Shown here: positions 25,108 to 33,202 of the stretch, piece by piece | Numbering within the stretch: the first letter of the stretch is position 1 | Layout of the letters: the number at the start of each line of letters is the position of its first letter | DNA from: Tabrizicola_A sp044377735 | GTDB lineage: Bacteria > Pseudomonadota > Alphaproteobacteria > Rhodobacterales > Rhodobacteraceae | Reading direction: 5' to 3' | DNA: 51,725 nucleotides | NCBI GenBank assembly: GCA_044377735.1 | Contig: JBILYK010000013.1 | Coordinates: 1-51,725, forward strand | The notes under the pieces: model-generated | Seen by the model: only the letters and a program-made list of their open reading frames with translations | The model's database searches: none | What the model was told of the DNA's origin: nothing | Translations under genes and position numbers: made by a program

Positions 25108-25749
25108 CTAAAGTTTGGGTGTCGTCAGCCCGGCCCGTGCTGCGCCTTCGATCAGATCGCGTGCCAGATGGTGTGCCCAGCGGCCTGTGGCCTGCCCGAC
25201 ATCGGGCACTTGCACCACGGTGCAGCCCGCCCGATGCGCCGCCTCGGCGCCGGTTTCGCTGTCTTCAAAGGCCAGGCAGCGGGTGGGGGAGACGCCCAGC
25301 CGTTCGGCGGCCAGAAGGTAGGGCTGGGGCGCGGGTTTGGGCGAGGTGACATCGGCCAGCGTCACCACTGTGTCGAAATAGACGTGCAGGCCCGTCCGGC
25401 GCAGTTTGTGATGCGCCTCGTCATGGCCGGAGGAGGTGACGAGCGCCATGGGGCGGTGGCGGGCGGACAGGAGTTGCAGCGCGCCGGGTTTCAGCGGCAA
25501 TTCACGGTCGATCTCGGCCACGAAGGCGCGGTGCCAGTGGTCCTGCAGGCCCTCTTGGTCCAGCGTTGGGTGGGCTGCGGAAATGATGACGGCGGCGGTG
25601 GGCAGATCGACCCCGACCAGGCGCTGCATGAAGTGGTGGTCCACCGGGTGGCCCATCGCGGCAAAAGCGGCCATGCCGGTGGCCATGGCGACGGTTTCGG
25701 TGTCGATCAATGTGCCGTCAAGATCGAACAGCAGGGCGTCATAGGGCAT
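25108..25749 (-). CDS. HAD-superfamily hydrolase (beta-phosphoglucomutase-like)
   Basis: A 213-residue HAD subfamily IA phosphatase: nucleophile and acid Asp in LLFDLDGTLIDTE (motif I), Ser/Thr in ALVTSSG (motif II), Lys in SPKPAPQPY (motif III) and the acidic pair in CLAFEDSETG (motif IV). The helical cap follows motif I. The motif IV EDSETG matches beta-phosphoglucomutase and phosphosugar phosphatases. Substrate not deducible. AGGCGGA lies upstream of the ATG. It follows the cpdB-like gene by 41 bp on the same strand, so the two may form a nucleotide/sugar-phosphate salvage pair. Confidence 0.9.
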   Translation of the reverse strand: MPYDALLFDLDGTLIDTETVAMATGMAAFAAMGHPVDHHFMQRLVGVDLPTAAVIISAAHPTLDQEGLQDHWHRAFVAEIDRELPLKPGALQLLSARHRPMALVTSSGHDEAHHKLRRTGLHVYFDTVVTLADVTSPKPAPQPYLLAAERLGVSPTRCLAFEDSETGAEAAHRAGCTVVQVPDVGQATGRWAHHLARDLIEGAARAGLTTPKL

Positions 25750-25790
25750 GGCAGATCCGCCTTAAGGGGTGGTCTTGGCGGAGTAGCCGA

Positions 25791-27767
25791 TCACAGGCGC
25801 AGACGAAAGCGCAGAAAGCCTGTGGGTTGCAGGCCAAGCGGTTCGATCGGTGGGACCTGGTCGGCCAGGGTAAGCGCGCCGGGGCTGGTGTCGAAGATCA
25901 CCGAGGTGGCGGGCATGGGGGCAAAGCCCCAATGCGGTTGTGTGGCCAGGTGCAGGGGGCTGGCGGTGCGGATATGGTCGTGCAGGACGTGGCGCATTGG
26001 GCGGTTGTCCTCGGCCAGCATATCCGGTGGGTGGGTGCCGAAAAACCCGGCCGCACTGCCGGTTCGATAGCTGTTTGTCGCCAGCACGAAGCGGTCGGTT
26101 GGCCGCACCGGCTGGCCTTGATAGCGCAAGTTGCGGATGCGCTGGGCCTTCGGGGCTATGACATGGCCGAAGGCGTCATGTCGGGCGGGTTGCGACAGGT
26201 CGATCGTGTAGCTTAGGCCGTGGATCATGTCGAAGTTGTGCGAGGGAAAACCCGGGTCGATCAAAGTGGCGTCGGTGCTGCCGGGCTGGACCGTGTGGAA
26301 GAGGCTGACTGACCGTTCCAACCAGCGCGCAAGATCCGCCCCGGTCATGCGCAGCGCGACGGGGCTGTTGGGGTGCATGTAGAGATCGGCGATATGGCGG
26401 GCGGTGAGGGGGCCGGGCGGGATGTCGATATAGTTCGACGGCCCGGCCCGGCCGCCCGCCTTGAACGGTGCTGCGGCGACAAGCAGGGGCCAGTCGGCTT
26501 CGGGCTTGCCTGTCAGCAGGCGGCGCATGTTGGCGGCCTGCGCCCGGGCCAAAAGCTCTTGCACCGGGGCCCAGCCGATGAGCGCGAAGTATGAGTGCAA
26601 GGGCCCGGCGGTAACGCCGATGGGCTGGTCCGCCGCCGCGCGCATGTTGGCCACGTCACGTGCGACCAGTGTGGCAAGCTTGGGGTCAGGCTTGACCAAG
26701 GACTGCAGCCTGCCCAGCGGGCCGATCCTGCGGGCCACTGGGCGCAGGCTGGTGGCAAAACGCTCTACCCGCCAGCCCTGCGCGGTGCGGCAAAGCGCAA
26801 GGTCAAGCACCCCCAGGTGGGAGCCATAAAACCCCGGCATCACGATGGGTTTGGCCAAAGCCCCGGGCAGGTGGTCCTTGGCTTTGGCCAAGCCCGGTGC
26901 CGGGGCGGGTGGGAAGAGTTGGTGGGTGTGACCGGCCACAACTGCATCGATTCCGTCGATCTGGGCCAGCTTGCCCGAGATGGTCTCGTCTCCGCCGCCC
27001 TGCGGGTCGGGACTTTTGGTGCCGTCGGCCTCGCCAATTCCGGAATGCGAGAGGGCGATCACCAGATCCGCCCCCGCGTGGCGCAACCGCGGCACGGCGG
27101 CGCGAACGCTGTCGAGGATCGAGCGCACAGCCAGCTTGCCTGCAAGGTGATGACGTTCCCAGACTGTGGTCTGGGGTGGCAGAAAGCCAAGGATGCCCAC
27201 CACGACCTCATGAGGGGTGCCGTCTTGGTCCCACAGCTGACGCCGCAGCAGGATCTGGCGGGGCACAAAGGGTCTGCGCGCCTGCCCGGTTGGGTCAAGA
27301 CGGTCAAGGTTGGTGCAGACCGTTGCAAAGCGGGCCTGCCGCAGCGCGTGGCGCAACAGGCCAAGCCCTTCGCTGAACTCATGGTTGCCCAAGGTCACCG
27401 CGTCGTAACCGAGATGGTTCATGGCTGCGATCATCGGGTGGGGCTGATTGCCCCGGCCCTGGCCCAGCCGAGAGTTGGGACGCGCTGCCTGTGCAACGTG
27501 GTCGGCCAGCGGGCTGCCGTTCAGAAAATCACCGTTGTCCAACAAAAGGCTGCCCGGCACCTCGGCGCGTGCCTTGGCGATCAGGCTGGAAATCTGGGCA
27601 AGGCCCCGGTCTGGTGCCGGGCGGTTGCCCAGATCATCCCAAGGCAGGATATGGCCGTGCAGGTCGGTTGTGGCCAGAATGCGTAAGGTGACGCGGGGGG
27701 GTGGCGCGGGCGCGACTGGTGCGGAGAGTTCGGTCGAAAAGCGCAAGTTTTCACTCACGGCGGTCAC
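25791..27767 (-). CDS. cpdB: 2',3'-cyclic-nucleotide 2'-phosphodiesterase/3'-nucleotidase-like protein without signal peptide
   Basis: A 658-residue two-domain metallophosphoesterase of the 5'-nucleotidase/CpdB family. The N-terminal calcineurin-like domain has DLHGH, the GD of LDNGDFLNG, GNHEF and VAGHTHQLF; the C-terminal nucleotidase domain has the substrate-binding stretch around FVLATNSYRTGSAAGFFG. Classical CpdB is periplasmic, yet no signal peptide is present here. The GTG at 27767 is preceded by an in-frame stop 27 bases upstream, so no signal can be hidden upstream. The GTG lacks a good ribosome binding site, but a 15-codon ORF with a strong one ends across it. Likely cytosolic cyclic-nucleotide or nucleotide phosphatase. 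Confidence 0.85.
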   Translation of the reverse strand: MTAVSENLRFSTELSAPVAPAPPPRVTLRILATTDLHGHILPWDDLGNRPAPDRGLAQISSLIAKARAEVPGSLLLDNGDFLNGSPLADHVAQAARPNSRLGQGRGNQPHPMIAAMNHLGYDAVTLGNHEFSEGLGLLRHALRQARFATVCTNLDRLDPTGQARRPFVPRQILLRRQLWDQDGTPHEVVVGILGFLPPQTTVWERHHLAGKLAVRSILDSVRAAVPRLRHAGADLVIALSHSGIGEADGTKSPDPQGGGDETISGKLAQIDGIDAVVAGHTHQLFPPAPAPGLAKAKDHLPGALAKPIVMPGFYGSHLGVLDLALCRTAQGWRVERFATSLRPVARRIGPLGRLQSLVKPDPKLATLVARDVANMRAAADQPIGVTAGPLHSYFALIGWAPVQELLARAQAANMRRLLTGKPEADWPLLVAAAPFKAGGRAGPSNYIDIPPGPLTARHIADLYMHPNSPVALRMTGADLARWLERSVSLFHTVQPGSTDATLIDPGFPSHNFDMIHGLSYTIDLSQPARHDAFGHVIAPKAQRIRNLRYQGQPVRPTDRFVLATNSYRTGSAAGFFGTHPPDMLAEDNRPMRHVLHDHIRTASPLHLATQPHWGFAPMPATSVIFDTSPGALTLADQVPPIEPLGLQPTGFLRFRLRL

Positions 27768-27798
27768 CGCGATGGGCCAGGGCTGTTTGACCTGTCAT
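27751..27798 (-). CDS. Possible 15-codon upstream ORF coupled to cpdB
   Basis: Reads MTGQTALAHRGDRRE from an ATG at 27798 with GAGGA six bases upstream, and stops 16 bases inside cpdB in another frame. The main cpdB GTG has no ribosome binding site of its own, so ribosomes ending here could re-initiate on it. This is the kind of leader that gives translational coupling, but nothing proves it is translated. Confidence 0.35.
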   Translation of the reverse strand: MTGQTALAHRGDRRE

Positions 27799-27867
27799 GC
27801 CGGTTCCTCGCGAATATCGCCGCCCGGCCAAAGAGCCAAAGCTGCGCGCAGGTCTTGCCTGTCTTTG

Positions 27868-27896
27868 ACTATATAGCGCCGATCCCGGTAAACCAA
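27868..27896 (-). promoter_or_regulatory. Predicted promoter for cpdB
   Basis: On the minus strand, TTGGTT (27891-27896) and TATAGT (27868-27873) are separated by 17 bases. This is a good sigma-70-type match in an AT-rich part of the cpdB-nudC divergent region. It would give a leader of roughly 90 nt containing the short upstream ORF. Confidence 0.5.
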
Positions 27897-28083
27897 GAGA
27901 AAATTCTCTCTTTAGTTGTATTTTTTGTTTATCTATCTCTTTTGGGGCGTGTTGGGGCGCTGTCCCATAAGAAAAAGCCGCCTCATCCGGCCCCAGTGCA
28001 AATTGCGTTCTGCCCCGCGCTTGTGCCAGATAGCCCGTCGGCAGGGCGATCTGCAGGGCGACTTTGGGACAGGAGGGCGCGCC

Positions 28084-29037
28084 ATGCGCGGGGGCGAAGA
28101 GGTGACCTTTGGCACATCCGGGCTGGACCGGGCGGCGGCCCTGCGCGGCCAGCCCGAAGTGCTGGCACGGTTGCAGGCACAGGGGCGGGTGTTGCCGGTT
28201 TGGCGCGGCAAGCCCCTGTTTCGTGCCGAGGGCGCGTTGGGATGGGTTCCTGCCGATCACCGGGTTTTGGCCGATGCGGCCCCCTTGGCCTTTCTGGGGC
28301 TGGAGGAGGATGGGCAAGCGAGCTTTGCCGCCGATCTGTCGGCTTGGGAGCCGGAAAGCGGTTCGGGCGCAGAGCAATCCTTTTTTGACCAAAGCCGCCA
28401 GCCCCACCCGGCCTTGGACGCGTCAATGGGCTTTGAGGATTTGCGCAACGCGATGATGCGCCTGTCGCCGCGTGATGCGGAATTGGCGGCCACGGCCCGC
28501 GCGTTGGTGCATTGGCACCGCAGCCACGGCTTTTGCGCCGCCTGCGGCGCGGCGTCGGAGGTGGAGCAGGCGGGGTGGCAGCGCAAGTGCCCTGCTTGCG
28601 GTGCGCATCACTTTCCGCGCACCGATCCGGTGGTCATCATGCTGATCACCAGGGGAAACCGCGTGCTTTTGGGGCGCAATGCGGTTTGGCCCGAGGGGAT
28701 GTATTCCCTGCTGGCCGGGTTTGTTGAACCGGGCGAAACCGTTGAGGCCGCCGTGCGCCGCGAGGTGCTGGAGGAGGCGGGGGTGCACGTGGGCGCGGTG
28801 CGCTATCTGGCCAGCCAGCCTTGGCCATTTCCGGCCAGTCTGATGCTGGGCTGCCAAGGCGAGGCGCTGGACGAGGCGATCACCGTGGACCCCAGCGAGT
28901 TGGAAGATGCGCTGTGGCTGGATCGTCAGGGCCTGTTGCGGGTCTTTGCTGGCCAGCACCCGCAGGTGCGACCGCCGCGAAAAGGCGCGATTGCGGAATT
29001 TCTTCTGCGCAACTGGCTTGCAGATCGGCTGGATTGA
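28084..29037 (+). CDS. nudC: NADH pyrophosphatase (NudC type)
   Basis: A 317-residue Nudix hydrolase that cleaves NADH to NMNH and AMP and can remove NAD caps from RNA. Domains in order are an N-terminal NudC domain (FFDQSRQPHPALD near 100-112), a zinc ribbon with Cys151, Cys154, Cys169 and Cys172, the Nudix box from Gly212 to Gly233 with REVLEEAG, and the NudC-specific SQPWPFP at 244-250. All catalytic glutamates are present. The ATG at 28084 is fixed by AGGAGGG; an earlier in-frame start would add an unrelated AT-rich extension. Confidence 0.96.
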   Translation: MRGGEEVTFGTSGLDRAAALRGQPEVLARLQAQGRVLPVWRGKPLFRAEGALGWVPADHRVLADAAPLAFLGLEEDGQASFAADLSAWEPESGSGAEQSFFDQSRQPHPALDASMGFEDLRNAMMRLSPRDAELAATARALVHWHRSHGFCAACGAASEVEQAGWQRKCPACGAHHFPRTDPVVIMLITRGNRVLLGRNAVWPEGMYSLLAGFVEPGETVEAAVRREVLEEAGVHVGAVRYLASQPWPFPASLMLGCQGEALDEAITVDPSELEDALWLDRQGLLRVFAGQHPQVRPPRKGAIAEFLLRNWLADRLD

Positions 29038-29121
29038 CCCCAAGTTCGGATCATTAATTTCTTTTTTAAGGTGCGACAGCGACGTCGTGCGACAAGTCAT
29101 TTCACAACGGATAGGCACAGC

Positions 29122-29604
29122 ATGAAACTTGCCAGTAAGAAAGACGTCGAGGCCCCGATTGCCAAAGTCTGGGCCGCGCTTGCCGATTTCGAGACTTGGG
29201 AACAGGCCGCGATGCGCCGTGGGGCTGAGGTGGCGCGCACCGATCAATTGCGCGCACCTGCTGTCGGCATGTCGTGGCACGCGCGGTTTTTGTACCGCGC
29301 CAAGCAGCGCAAGGTGGATCTGTCGCTGACCGAAATGACCGCGCCCGGGGCGCTGGCGTTTTTCCTTGTCTCGCCCGCGGTTGAGTGGAGAATGCGGATT
29401 GAGCTGATGGAGATGAGCGCCAAGCGCACGCGCATGCATGTCACGACCGAGATCAAGCCCCGCTCACTTGGGGCGCGGTTGTTCTTGCAATCGCTGCGGT
29501 TGGCGCGGGCCAAGGTGGACCGTCGGTTCGAGGCGCGCATCGCGCAATTCGCGACCGAGTTGGAAGCGCATGGCAAGCAGCCGGTGCGTCAGGCCGGGGC
29601 CTAG
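29122..29604 (+). CDS. SRPBCC-family protein
   Basis: A 160-residue START/SRPBCC-type protein: MKLASKKDVEAPIAKVWAAL is the usual opening strand-helix, followed by alternating beta strands and a long C-terminal helix. Such proteins bind hydrophobic ligands. The ATG at 29122 was chosen because it starts the family fold, though the upstream binding site is weak. It converges on pheA and the two stop codons overlap in the shared CTAG at 29601-29604, so there is no room for a terminator between them. Cytosolic, ligand unknown. Confidence 0.85.
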   Translation: MKLASKKDVEAPIAKVWAALADFETWEQAAMRRGAEVARTDQLRAPAVGMSWHARFLYRAKQRKVDLSLTEMTAPGALAFFLVSPAVEWRMRIELMEMSAKRTRMHVTTEIKPRSLGARLFLQSLRLARAKVDRRFEARIAQFATELEAHGKQPVRQAGA

Positions 29605-30431
29605 CCGCGCATCCGGTCTGAGGGGTAAACACCCAGAATCTGCACCTGCGTGGTGAAATAGGCCAATTCCTCCAGCGCCAGTTTGACGTTGGTATCTTCG
29701 GGGTGGCCTTCGATGTCGGCGTAGAACTCGGTCGCGGTGAAGGTGCCGCCGACCATATAGCTTTCCAGCTTGGTCATGTTGACGCCATTGGTGGCAAAGC
29801 CGCCCATCGCCTTGTAAAGCGCGGCCGGAATGTTGCGGACGCGGAAGGTGAAGGTGGTGACCATGCGATCCGCCCGGCGCGAATGATCGGCGTGGCGCGA
29901 CATGACCAGAAAGCGGGTGGTGTTGTTCTTGTGGTCTTCGATATGGCGGGCCAGCACGTCAAGGCCGTAGATCTCGGCGGCCAGTTCACTGGCGAGCGCC
30001 GCGCAGGTCTTGTCCCCGGCTTCGGCCACCTCGCGCGCAGCGCGGGCGTTGTCAGAGCTGACCTTGCCCTTGATGCCGTGATCTTTCAGAAAGCCCGCGC
30101 ATTGCGGCAAAATGACCACATGGCCATGTGCCTCGGTCACATCGGCCAGTTTGGCGCCTTTGACGCCCAAAAGGTTGACATGCACCCGCACGAACGCCTC
30201 GTCCACGATGTGCAGCCCGGCCTTGGGCAAGAGCGAATGAACGTCTGCCACCCGGCCATAGGTGGAGTTTTCCACCGCCAGCATGCCCAGATCGACCGCG
30301 CCGGAGCGCGTCATCTCGACCACATCTTCAAAGGTTTGGCAGGGAACCGGGGTGAAATCCGGCCGCGCCTGCGCGCAGGCTTGATGCGAATAGGCCCCAA
30401 GTTCCCCTTGGAAAGCGATGCGACCCGACAT
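29601..30431 (-). CDS. pheA: Prephenate dehydratase
   Basis: A 276-residue monofunctional prephenate dehydratase, converting prephenate to phenylpyruvate in phenylalanine synthesis. The catalytic domain (1-180) begins RIAFQGELGAYSH and contains the essential Thr-Arg-Phe in NNTTRFLV. The ACT regulatory domain (about 190-270) follows with LYKAMGGFATNGVNMTKLES, where phenylalanine binds. The start at 30431 is supported by GGGAG and family length; the frame stays open upstream by chance. A separate chorismate mutase lies at 47174, so the two activities are not fused as in E. coli. Divergent from the cytochrome gene. Confidence 0.96.
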   Translation of the reverse strand: MSGRIAFQGELGAYSHQACAQARPDFTPVPCQTFEDVVEMTRSGAVDLGMLAVENSTYGRVADVHSLLPKAGLHIVDEAFVRVHVNLLGVKGAKLADVTEAHGHVVILPQCAGFLKDHGIKGKVSSDNARAAREVAEAGDKTCAALASELAAEIYGLDVLARHIEDHKNNTTRFLVMSRHADHSRRADRMVTTFTFRVRNIPAALYKAMGGFATNGVNMTKLESYMVGGTFTATEFYADIEGHPEDTNVKLALEELAYFTTQVQILGVYPSDRMRG

Positions 30432-30490
30432 TTTGGCAGGCTCCCATGACGATTTGGCCCGATTGGGGCGATTGGTCGCGCATGTACACC

Positions 30491-30520
30491 TTGAAACCGA
30501 TGGGGGGAAGCGGGTAGATA
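30491..30520 (+). promoter_or_regulatory. Predicted promoter for cycY
   Basis: TTGAAA (30491-30496) and TAGATA (30515-30520) are separated by 18 bases. The -10 ends 31 bases before the ATG at 30552, giving a short leader with an AGGAAGGCGAG binding site. Confidence 0.45.
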
Positions 30521-30551
30521 GCGCGCAATCCAGCCCAGAGGAAGGCGAGAC

Positions 30552-31076
30552 ATGTTCGATACGATGACCTTGACCAAAGTGACCGGAGCCATTTGCGGCT
30601 CGCTTCTGGTATATCTTTTCGCCACTTGGGCCTCGGACGAGCTTTACGCCACCGCCCCCGCCGCCCATGGCGATGAGGAAGTGGCGCAAGCCTATACGAT
30701 TGACACCGGTGCCGAAGAGGCCACCACCGAAGTCGCCGAGGAAGGCCCGGCGTTTGCCGATCTTTACGCCGCTGCCGATGCTGCCGCCGGTGAAAAGGTG
30801 TTTGGCAAGTGCAAAGCCTGCCACAAGCTGGACGGTTCCGACGGCACCGGTCCGCATCTGAACGGCATCGTGGGCAAGGCCAAGGCCGCCTCGGCCGGAT
30901 TTGGCTATTCCGACGCTTTGTTGGCCATGGCCTCGGACGTGTGGTCGCCGGAAAACCTGGATGGGTTCTTGCTGAACCCCAAGGGATATGCGCCGGGCAC
31001 CAAGATGTCGTTTGCCGGTCTGCCCAAGGGCGAAGAGCGTGCGAACCTTATCAAGTATCTGGAAGCCAATCCCTGA
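30552..31076 (+). CDS. cycY: Membrane-anchored cytochrome c (cytochrome cy type)
   Basis: A 174-residue c-type cytochrome with an uncleaved N-terminal anchor (residues about 7-27), an acidic flexible linker rich in Glu/Ala/Thr, and one class I haem domain with CKACH and axial Met in GTKMSF. In Rhodobacter capsulatus this protein carries electrons from the bc1 complex to the cbb3 oxidase or reaction centre without leaving the membrane. A GAGGAAGG precedes the ATG. It is divergent from pheA. Its stop codon lies inside a triplicated 11-bp repeat. The gene is followed by an intrinsic terminator. Confidence 0.92.
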   Translation: MFDTMTLTKVTGAICGSLLVYLFATWASDELYATAPAAHGDEEVAQAYTIDTGAEEATTEVAEEGPAFADLYAAADAAAGEKVFGKCKACHKLDGSDGTGPHLNGIVGKAKAASAGFGYSDALLAMASDVWSPENLDGFLLNPKGYAPGTKMSFAGLPKGEERANLIKYLEANP

Positions 31077-31103
31077 TCTGGCCCTGATCTGGCCCTGATC
31101 TGG
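31071..31103 (+). repeat. Three perfect 11-bp tandem repeats across the cycY stop
   Basis: The unit CCCTGATCTGG is repeated three times without change at 31071, 31082 and 31093. The first unit supplies the last Pro codon and the TGA stop of cycY. Because the unit is 11 bp, copy-number changes alter only the untranslated region. It lies between the stop and the terminator. Confidence 0.9.
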
Positions 31104-31122
31104 GGCCGATTTTTGCCGCGAC

Positions 31123-31148
31123 AGGCCGCCTTTTGGGCGGCCTTTTTC
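31123..31148 (+). terminator. Intrinsic terminator after cycY
   Basis: AGGCCGCC (31123-31130) pairs with GGCGGCCT (31136-31143) around a 5-nt loop, followed by TTTT. This is a standard Rho-independent terminator. Confidence 0.88.
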
Positions 31149-31273
31149 GTTACCACCCCTGCGCTTCACGCATTCGCGCCTTGTGAGGGCGCAGGGTGCA
31201 GACTAGATTCGCGGCCAAGCGCCCCGAAACAGGGGCGGGGTTGAATGGTTTGCTGGCAGGAGAGGCATTGGAA

Positions 31274-33199
31274 ATGGCGAGAAACCGGGCGCAACAGGAC
31301 ATCGCAACGGCTGCGGCAGGCCCCGATCTGCGGGCGATTGTGACCGCTGGACTGCTGGGTCTGGCCGCGACGCTCTGGGCCGTTCAAAGCCGCGCGGCCG
31401 ATCAGCCGGTGACCGTGGCGCATGGTATTTCCACCTTTGGCGCGCTGAAGCTTGCCGCCGATTTCCCGCATCTGCCTTATGTGAACCCGAGTGCCCCGAA
31501 GGGCGGCGAGATCAGCCAATGGGCGCCGGGCACCTTTGATTCTGTGAACCCCTACACCATCAAGGGCGCCTCGGTGGCGCTGGGCCAGATCTTTTACGAA
31601 TCCATCCTGTCGGGCACTGCCGATGAGGTGGGCGCGGCCTATTGCCGGTTGTGCGAGACGATGGAGTATCCCGAGGACCGGTCGTGGGTGATTTTCAACC
31701 TGCGCCGCGATGTCACCTTTTCCGACGGCAGCCCGATGACCGCCGAGGATGTGGTGTTCAGCTATGGGCTGTTTCGCGACAAGGGAATCGCCGAGTTCCG
31801 GTCGGTGTTCAACGAGAAGTTCCAATCGGTTGAGGCGCTGGACCCTTACCGGGTGAAGTTCACCTTTACCCCCGGTACGGCTTTTCGCGGCATGCCGGCG
31901 CAGGCGGGCCGACTGACCATCATCTCAAAGGCCGATTACACCGCCAACACGCGCGATCTTGAGGAAAGCAGCCTGACGCCATTCTTGGGCACCGGGCCTT
32001 ATATGCTGGAGAGCATCCGCCCCGGCCAGCAGGTGGTTTACAAGCGCGATGAGGATTACTGGGGCGCGAATCACCCCCTGGCCATTGGCCACAACAATTT
32101 CGACCGCATCCGCATTGAGTATTTCGGCGATGATGCGGCGGCGTTGGAAGGGTTCAAATCCGGCGTCTACACCTTCCGCAATGAAAACTCGTCGAAGAAC
32201 TGGGCCACGGCCTATGACTTTCCGGGCGTGACCAATGGGCAGATCATCAAGGCGACGCTGCCTTCGGGGTCGATCGCCTCGGGTCAGGCGTTTTTGTTCA
32301 ACCTGCGGCGGGAGAAATTTCAAGACCCAAGGGTGCGCGAAGCCATCGGGCTGATGTTCAACTTTGAATGGTCGAACCAGACGCTGTTCTACGGGCTTTA
32401 TGGCCGCATCAACTCGATCTGGGAAAACACCGCCATGGCGGCCAAAGGTCCGGCGAGCCCCGAGGAGACAGCGGTTTTGCAACCGCTGATCGACGAGGGT
32501 CTGCTGCCTGCGACGATCTTGACGGATGAGGCGGTGATGGGTGCCGTGTCCACCGTGGACCGCGCGATGGACCGCAAGAACCTGCGTGCGGCCTCGGCGC
32601 TGTTGGATGAGGCGGGCTGGGCCGTGGGCGAGGGTGGCATGCGCCGCAACGCCAAGGGCGAGGTGTTGAAGGTAGAGTTCATCGAGGACAGCCCCGCCTT
32701 TGAGCGTGTGATCAGCCCCTATGTGGAAAACCTGCGCGCGCTGGGTGTGGATGCGCAGTTGGTGATGGTGGATTCTGCCCAATTGGTGCAGCGCATCGAC
32801 CCACCGACCTTTGATTTCGACATCATCGTCGGCAATGCGACGAATGGCGGCTATGAGCCGGGGGCGGAATTGAAGCAGGCCTGGGCCACGGTGACCAAGG
32901 ACAATTCCAGCCGCAACCGCATGGGCTTTGCCCATCCGGCGGTGGACAAGCTGTTGGATCTGGTCGAGGCCGCCAAGACCCGCGAAGAGTTGGATGTGGT
33001 GGTGCAAGCCTTGGACCGGGTGCTGCGGGCCGAGAATATCTGGGTGCCGCAGTGGTATAAGGCGACCCATACCGTGGCCTATTTCGACATGTATGAGCAT
33101 CCTGAAACCCTGCCGCCCTATTCGCGGGGCGAGTTGGAATTCTGGTGGCACAACCCCGACAAAGAGGCCGCCCTGCGCGCGGCCGGGGCGCTGAAGTAA
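31274..33199 (+). CDS. yejA: Oligopeptide/microcin C-type ABC transporter solute-binding protein
   Basis: A 641-residue family-5 binding protein of YejA length and type, with a long leader then AIVTAGLLGLAATLWAVQSRAADQ (signal peptide, cleavage near AADQ) and motifs such as NPSAPKGGEI and FLGTGPYML that mark the YejA clade. Its C terminus has WVPQWYKATHTVAY. Start is uncertain: I use ATG 31274, but TTG 31268 is better spaced from the AGGAGAGG just upstream. First gene of yejABEF, importing oligopeptides and, in other bacteria, microcin C-like peptide-nucleotides or antimicrobial peptides. Confidence 0.92.
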   Translation: MARNRAQQDIATAAAGPDLRAIVTAGLLGLAATLWAVQSRAADQPVTVAHGISTFGALKLAADFPHLPYVNPSAPKGGEISQWAPGTFDSVNPYTIKGASVALGQIFYESILSGTADEVGAAYCRLCETMEYPEDRSWVIFNLRRDVTFSDGSPMTAEDVVFSYGLFRDKGIAEFRSVFNEKFQSVEALDPYRVKFTFTPGTAFRGMPAQAGRLTIISKADYTANTRDLEESSLTPFLGTGPYMLESIRPGQQVVYKRDEDYWGANHPLAIGHNNFDRIRIEYFGDDAAALEGFKSGVYTFRNENSSKNWATAYDFPGVTNGQIIKATLPSGSIASGQAFLFNLRREKFQDPRVREAIGLMFNFEWSNQTLFYGLYGRINSIWENTAMAAKGPASPEETAVLQPLIDEGLLPATILTDEAVMGAVSTVDRAMDRKNLRAASALLDEAGWAVGEGGMRRNAKGEVLKVEFIEDSPAFERVISPYVENLRALGVDAQLVMVDSAQLVQRIDPPTFDFDIIVGNATNGGYEPGAELKQAWATVTKDNSSRNRMGFAHPAVDKLLDLVEAAKTREELDVVVQALDRVLRAENIWVPQWYKATHTVAYFDMYEHPETLPPYSRGELEFWWHNPDKEAALRAAGALK

Positions 33200-33202
33200 C
33201 CG

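Noticed and set aside
30432..31169. N-terminal extension of pheA to a 522-residue protein
   Set aside because: The extension covers the cytochrome gene on the other strand and has no homology; the internal ATG at 30431 has a good binding site and yields the normal length.
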